Shown one piece after another: positions 29,076 through 33,066 of a DNA stretch of 33,066 nucleotides; position 1 is the stretch's first letter; every line of letters starts with the position of its first letter. The notes below the pieces were generated by a model. That model had not been told where the DNA came from. It saw only the letters and a program-made list of their open reading frames with translations, and searched no databases. This DNA is from Lysobacter enzymogenes (GTDB lineage Bacteria > Pseudomonadota > Gammaproteobacteria > Xanthomonadales > Xanthomonadaceae), in contig NZ_FNOG01000001.1 of assembly GCF_900106525.1 (NCBI RefSeq), positions 365,122 to 398,187 of the forward strand. Direction: 5' to 3'. The position numbers were made by a program, and so were the translations under genes.

Positions 29076-30125
29076 TCACGCGCCTCGCGAATCGTCCGGC
29101 TGCAACGCCGCTTCCGTAATCACCACCAGCACGACGCTGCGCTCGTCCAGGCCATGCGATGCGCGCACGGCCGGATCGGCGGCTGCGTGCAGCAATCCCG
29201 CCAAACCGGCCGTGCCGGACGCGGTGCTGGCAGGCCCGCCAGCAGCGCGAACCGTGGCCGGCGCGGCCTCGAGTTCGGCTTCGTCCACCGTCATCGCCAG
29301 CGCGCCGTGGCGTTGCAGCGCGGCCAGGGCCACGCTGGCGGCGCGCCCGCACGAGAGCATGCCGGCGACGGTGTGCAGGTCGCCGGCGATGCGCTCGGCG
29401 CGGCCGGCGCGCAACGCATGGCCGACGCAGGCCGCGCGTTCGGGCTCCACCACCACCAACCGGGCCGGCGCGCGCAACCAATCGTGCAGGCCCTCGGCCA
29501 GCGCCGCGGCGAGCACGCCGACGCCGGCCTGCGCGTACACATGGCTCGGCGGCTGCGGGCATTGTCCGCGCAGTTCGCGCGCCAACAGGCCATAGCCGGC
29601 CAACACGTCGGCGATCACCGGGTCGTGCGGGTCGTCGCCGGTGTCGGCGATCAATACGCCTTCGCCGCGCGCCGCGGCCGACTCGGCCGCCAGCACCGCG
29701 TCTTCGTAGTCGCCGTCGACCCGCTGCAGTTGCGCGCCGAGCGCGCGGATCCGCGCCGCGCGCGCTTCGGGCACGGGCGCAGGCAGGTAGACGCGCGCAT
29801 CGGCGCCGGCGTGGCGCGCGGCGGCGGCGACCGCCAGCCCGTGGTTGCCGTCGCTGGCGCACAGCAGGCGCCAGGGCGGGTTCGCCGCGGCGCAGGCTTC
29901 GCGCAATTGCTCGAGCGAGGCCGCGCCGGTGCGCAGGCTGAGCGCGCGCAGCCCCGCGTACATGCCGCCCAACGCCTTGAAGCTGCCGAGCGCGCGTTGG
30001 TTCTCGGCCTTGGCCAGCACTTGGGCCACGCCGCAGCGGCGCGCCAGTGCGGGCAGGTCGAGCAGTTCGGTGGGATGCGGGGCGGGCCACAGTTGGGCCG
30101 GGTCGGTGGGCCAGATCGGGTTCAT
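29076..30125 (-). CDS. PLP-dependent ammonia-lyase, diaminopropionate ammonia-lyase-like
   Basis: A 349-residue fold-type II PLP enzyme. The cofactor lysine is K50 in L-G-S-F-K-A-L-G-G. The phosphate/asparagine loop is S91-D-G-N-H-G96. Further motifs are 'QAGVGVLAAALA' (PLP phosphate) and 'TVAGMLSCG', the last resembling the substrate loop of 2,3-diaminopropionate ammonia-lyase (DpaL/YgeX). That enzyme converts diaminopropionate to pyruvate and ammonia; serine/threonine dehydratases are the alternative. At 349 residues it is somewhat shorter than E. coli YgeX (398). The start (30125) lacks an RBS but a TAGACT element ends 6 bases before it. It follows an Lrp regulator on the same strand, and an M20 peptidase is divergent; YgeY, the E. 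coli neighbour of YgeX, is also an M20 protein. Confidence 0.82.
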   Translation of the reverse strand: MNPIWPTDPAQLWPAPHPTELLDLPALARRCGVAQVLAKAENQRALGSFKALGGMYAGLRALSLRTGAASLEQLREACAAANPPWRLLCASDGNHGLAVAAAARHAGADARVYLPAPVPEARAARIRALGAQLQRVDGDYEDAVLAAESAAARGEGVLIADTGDDPHDPVIADVLAGYGLLARELRGQCPQPPSHVYAQAGVGVLAAALAEGLHDWLRAPARLVVVEPERAACVGHALRAGRAERIAGDLHTVAGMLSCGRAASVALAALQRHGALAMTVDEAELEAAPATVRAAGGPASTASGTAGLAGLLHAAADPAVRASHGLDERSVVLVVITEAALQPDDSRGA

Positions 30126-30131
30126 GGCCGC

Positions 30132-30137
30132 AGTCTA
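30132..30137 (-). promoter_or_regulatory. Candidate -10 element (TAGACT), possibly leaderless start
   Basis: On the minus strand TAGACT is followed by GCGGCC and then the ATG at 30125. The predicted transcript start falls on the start codon. No Shine-Dalgarno sequence is present. Confidence 0.35.
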
Positions 30138-30214
30138 GGCCGCGCCGCGCGTGCATCGGCCGCGTCGTCGCGCCCGTGCGCGCGGGAAAAACGCGTGGTC
30201 GCGCGGCGCGGCGC

Positions 30215-30691
30215 TCAGTCGGCTTCGTCCAGCGGCACCGGGATCGTCAGTCCGCGCTTGACCAAGCTCAAGGCGACGTTGGTGGTGAAGCGGCGCACGT
30301 TGGGATTGTCTTCCACCAGCTTCAGCATCAGCGCATCGAAGCTCTCGGTGTCCGGCGCGGTGACCACGAGCACGAAGTCGGCCTCGCCGGTGACATAGAA
30401 CGCTTGCTGTATCTGCGCCTGCGCGCCGAGCCAGCGGCGCAGTTGGGCGAGCAGCTCCGGGCGCTCGCGTTCGACCTGCAGCGAGACCACGAAGAAGGTC
30501 GGCCGGCCGACCTGGCGCGGGTCCAGCACCGCGGCCTGGCGCTGGATCACCCCGGCCTCGCGCAGCCGGCGCAAACGCCGCTGGATCGCCGAGGGCGACA
30601 GCGCCACTTGTTCGGCCAGGCGCTCGGCGGTCTGGCCGGCGTCCTCCTGGACCAGGTTGAGCAGTTGGCGGTCGAAGCGGTCCAGTTCCAT
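30215..30691 (-). CDS. Lrp/AsnC-family regulator
   Basis: A 158-residue protein starting with M-E-L-D-R-F-D-R-Q-L-L, the common opening of the family; another in-frame ATG is at 30727. The helix-turn-helix is at about residues 20-45 (LAEQVALSPSAIQRRLRRLREAG), followed by V-I-Q-R-Q-A-A-V-L-D-P and the C-terminal RAM domain with 'YVTGEADFVLVV' (about 97-108) binding an amino acid. It lies upstream of the PLP lyase on the same strand and divergent from the M20 peptidase, so it probably senses an amino acid related to these enzymes. Confidence 0.94.
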   Translation of the reverse strand: MELDRFDRQLLNLVQEDAGQTAERLAEQVALSPSAIQRRLRRLREAGVIQRQAAVLDPRQVGRPTFFVVSLQVERERPELLAQLRRWLGAQAQIQQAFYVTGEADFVLVVTAPDTESFDALMLKLVEDNPNVRRFTTNVALSLVKRGLTIPVPLDEAD

Positions 30692-30803
30692 GCCGCCATG
30701 GTAGTGCGCGGCGCGCGCCGGCGACATCGGCGCATGGCCTTCGCGCGCCGGAAAACCGCACGCAGGCCGGCGCGGACGCGGCGCAAACGCGCGACCGCGC
30801 CGC

Positions 30804-30809
30804 TAGCCT
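30804..30809 (+). promoter_or_regulatory. Candidate -10 element (TAGCCT) for the M20 peptidase
   Basis: CTAGCCT lies 28 bases before the ATG at 30837, similar to CTAGACT at 1399 and CTAGCTAG at 10882. No -35 is convincing. Confidence 0.3.
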
Positions 30810-30836
30810 GAGCGGCCTGTCCCCACCGATGCCCGC

Positions 30837-32276
30837 ATGAACGCCTCGTCCGTCGATTTCGCCGAACTGCAACGCTGCGTCGATTCGGACTGGCAGCAGC
30901 GCATCCTGCCCACGCTGAGCGAGTACATCGCCATCCCCTGTGAGTCGCCCGCGTTCGATCCGGACTGGGAAGCGCGCGGACATATGCAGCGCGCGGTCGA
31001 ACTGATGAGCCAGTGGGCGCACGAGCACCTCGCCGCGATCGCCGACGCCCGCGTCGAGACGGTGCGATTGCCCGGGCGCACGCCGGTGCTGTTGGTCGAA
31101 GTGCCCGCCAGCGATGCGGCGGCTGCGCAGTGCGGCCCGGTGCTGATCTACGGCCATCTGGACAAACAACCGCCGATGGACGGCTGGGCGCTGGGCCGCG
31201 GCGCGTGGACGCCGACCCTGGAGGGCGAGCGCCTGTACGGCCGCGGCGGCGCCGACGACGGCTATGCGCTATTCGCGGCGATCGCCGCGCTGCGGGCATT
31301 GCGCGAACAAGGCGCCGCGCATCCGCGCTGCGCGATCCTGATCGAGGCCAGCGAGGAATCGGGCAGCGTCGATCTGCCGGCGTACATCGACGCCCTGGCG
31401 CCGCGCCTGGGCGAACCGGCGCTGGTGATCGCGCTGGACGCGGGCTGCGGCAACTACGAACAGTTGTGGAGCACCACCTCGCTGCGCGGCCAGGTGGCCG
31501 GGACGCTGCGGGTGCGCGTGCTCGAGCAAGGCGTGCACTCCGGCGACGGCAGCGGCATCGTGCCGTCGAGCTTCCGCATCGCCCGGCATTTGCTGTCGCG
31601 GCTGGAAGACGCCGCTAGCGGTGAGGTGATCGCCGGGTTCCACGCGCCGATCCCGCCGTCGCGGCGCGAACAGGCCGTCGCCGCGGGTGCGGCGCTGGGG
31701 CCGGCGTTGCTGGACGGCTTCGCCTTCGCCGGGCAAGCGCAGCCCACGACGGACGACCCGGGCGAGCTGCTGCTCAATCGCGCCTGGCGCCCGCAACTGG
31801 CGATCACCGGATTCGACGGCGCCCCGCGCGTGGCCGATGCGGCCGCGGTGATGCAGCCCTACACCGCGCTCAAACTGGGGCTGCGCTTGCCGCCGACGCT
31901 GGATGTGCACACTGCCGCGCAGCGCCTGCAAGCGCTGCTGGAGGCCGATCCGCCGCACCGCGCCGAGGTCGGCTTCGAACTGGATTTCGCCAGCCCGGGC
32001 TGGCATGCGCCGCCGACCGCGGAATGGTTGGCGGCGAGTCTGCAACGCGCCTCGCAACAGGCGTACGGGCGGCCGTGCGCGCTGATCGGTGGCGGCGGCG
32101 GGATTCCGTTCCTGAGCATGCTCGGCGATCATTATCCGCGCACGCAGTTTCTGGTCACCGGCGTGTTGGGGCCGCAGTCCAACGCGCACGGGCCGAACGA
32201 GTTCCTGCATCTGCCGGCCGCGCGGCGTTTGACCGCGGCGCTGGCGCAAGTGCTGCACGATGCGGCGGCGCGTTGA
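30837..32276 (+). CDS. M20-family metallopeptidase (dipeptidase-like)
   Basis: A 479-residue protein with the M20 di-zinc motifs: H107-L-D109 (YGHLDKQP), D140 in G-R-G-G-A-D-D, the E173-E174 pair in E-A-S-E-E-S-G, D201 in A-L-D-A-G, and a final histidine in N-A-H-G-P-N-E-F. It should cleave dipeptides or N-acyl amino acids in the cytoplasm, since it has no signal peptide. The lid/dimerisation domain lies around residues 220-400. It is 54 bases from the divergent start of the longer Lrp reading and shares control with the Lrp/lyase pair. The next gene follows after 77 bases. Confidence 0.94.
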   Translation: MNASSVDFAELQRCVDSDWQQRILPTLSEYIAIPCESPAFDPDWEARGHMQRAVELMSQWAHEHLAAIADARVETVRLPGRTPVLLVEVPASDAAAAQCGPVLIYGHLDKQPPMDGWALGRGAWTPTLEGERLYGRGGADDGYALFAAIAALRALREQGAAHPRCAILIEASEESGSVDLPAYIDALAPRLGEPALVIALDAGCGNYEQLWSTTSLRGQVAGTLRVRVLEQGVHSGDGSGIVPSSFRIARHLLSRLEDAASGEVIAGFHAPIPPSRREQAVAAGAALGPALLDGFAFAGQAQPTTDDPGELLLNRAWRPQLAITGFDGAPRVADAAAVMQPYTALKLGLRLPPTLDVHTAAQRLQALLEADPPHRAEVGFELDFASPGWHAPPTAEWLAASLQRASQQAYGRPCALIGGGGGIPFLSMLGDHYPRTQFLVTGVLGPQSNAHGPNEFLHLPAARRLTAALAQVLHDAAAR

Positions 32277-32353
32277 AACGCACGCCGACGCACTTGCCGG
32301 GCGGCGCGAGTAACTCGCGCAACTCCGGCGTTTTCCCTTCGCGAGGATCCGTC

Positions 32354-32971
32354 ATGCAACTGCTCTACCAGACCCACTCCCCCTATGCCCGCAAGGCGCT
32401 GGTGTTCGCCCACGAAGCCGGGCTGGCCGCGCGCATCGACGTCGTCCACCACGAAACCAGCCCGACCCTGCGCAACGAGCAGGTCTACGCGCAAAACCCG
32501 CTCGGCAAGGTGCCGGTGCTGCTGCGCGCCGGGTTGCCGCCGATCTTCGATTCCGATGTGATCTGCGCGTACCTGGACACCTTGCACGACGGCCCGTCGC
32601 TGATTCCCGCCCAGGGCGAAGCGCGCTGGCACGCGCTGCAACTGCAGGCGGTGGCGCAGGGACTGGCCGACTGCGGCATCAAGGTGCGCTGGGAAACCGT
32701 GCGTCGGCCCGAGGCGCTGCGCTACGAGGCTTTGCGCGAGGGCTACACGCAAAAGCTTCTGGAAAGCTACGACTGGCTGGAGCGCGAACTCGACATCGAT
32801 GCGCCGCTGCACGTCGGCCATATCGCGGTCGCCACTGCGCTGAGTTGGCTGGAGTTCCGCGAACTGCCCGATTTCCGCGGCGGCCGCCCGCGCCTGTCGG
32901 CGTGGCAGGACGCGTTCGAGCGGCGCGCCTCGATGCAGGCGACGCCGCTGTCGGGACAGACCCACGACTGA
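32354..32971 (+). CDS. Glutathione S-transferase-like protein
   Basis: A 205-residue protein with GAGGA 6 bases before the ATG. The N-terminus M-Q-L-L-Y-Q-T-H-S-P-Y-A-R-K is the GST active-site strand and loop, with S9-P-Y-A-R as the catalytic segment, followed by G-K-V-P-V-L (cis-proline) and F-D-S-D-V-I-C-A-Y-L (glutathione-binding turn). The helical domain contains H-V-G-H-I-A in place of the usual T-x-A-D motif. It belongs to the YfcF/YibF-like small bacterial GSTs. It may be co-transcribed with the M20 peptidase. Confidence 0.93.
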   Translation: MQLLYQTHSPYARKALVFAHEAGLAARIDVVHHETSPTLRNEQVYAQNPLGKVPVLLRAGLPPIFDSDVICAYLDTLHDGPSLIPAQGEARWHALQLQAVAQGLADCGIKVRWETVRRPEALRYEALREGYTQKLLESYDWLERELDIDAPLHVGHIAVATALSWLEFRELPDFRGGRPRLSAWQDAFERRASMQATPLSGQTHD

Positions 32972-33005
32972 ATCGTGGTTCGATCCATGTGGGAGTCCTC
33001 GGCCT

Positions 33006-33033
33006 TTGTGGGAGGGCCTTCAGGCCCGACGCT
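33006..33033 (+). repeat. Half unit of the TTGTGGGAGGGCCTTCAGGCCCG family
   Basis: The sequence matches the left arm of the 9444-9530 repeat over its first 25 bases. Its partner arm lies beyond the window end if present. A shorter TGTGGGAG fragment lies at about 32988. Confidence 0.7.
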
Positions 33034-33066
33034 TTCCGATCCGATGCGGCGCAGCGACCTGAGCCA

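Overview
The window is a 33 kb piece of a high-GC genome. It has signal-peptide-rich gene content, Tat-exported class A beta-lactamases, a secretion effector with what looks like an XVIPCD domain, and many copies of a GTAGGAGC...GCGACCGCG palindromic repeat. Together these point to a gammaproteobacterium of the Xanthomonadaceae, most probably Lysobacter or a close relative. This is inference from gene content and repeats; no 16S or other marker is present. I find 32 protein genes and no tRNA, rRNA, CRISPR array or transposase.

Layout. 189-1971: two secreted proteins (a beta-propeller and a DUF2846-like protein). 1999-6158: a cell-wall cluster on the minus strand, with an NHL-propeller/M23 fusion and two tandem class A beta-lactamases; the downstream lactamase has lost the omega-loop glutamate. 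6351-6574: tandem palindromic repeats. 6609-9359: a DHA2-type efflux pump divergent from a LysR regulator. 9564-10423: an HxlR regulator divergent from a GFA-family enzyme. 10424-10919: repeats. 10920-12614: an exported M28 peptidase with a strong terminator. 12877-16419: an AT-richer stretch holding a small unknown protein, a lipoprotein divergent from a predicted type IV secretion antibacterial effector (HEIGH metallopeptidase plus XVIPCD-like tail), then a secreted TolB-like propeller. 16504-18956: PhoA-type alkaline phosphatase with a secreted partner. 19309-20358: a secreted protein of unknown family with a duplicated W-x-H-x-DDED motif and a very strong terminator.

20587-22101: a GST / ArsR / SRPBCC operon. 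22275-24162: an STM3941-like membrane protein, an ATP-grasp enzyme and a lipoprotein. 24173-27226: a complete DesT-DesC-DesB-like unit for fatty acid desaturation, with a shared palindromic operator. 27324-29051: a GST divergent from a LysR regulator. 29076-32971: a diaminopropionate ammonia-lyase-like enzyme, an Lrp regulator, an M20 peptidase and a GST-like protein.

The most interesting parts are the predicted X-Tfe effector with its candidate lipoprotein immunity partner (13171-14882), the beta-lactamase paralogue lacking its general base (4222-5139), and the NHL-M23 fusion (1999-4107). Starts were chosen by ribosome-binding sites and signal peptides; all functional calls are from motifs read by eye and no database search was run.
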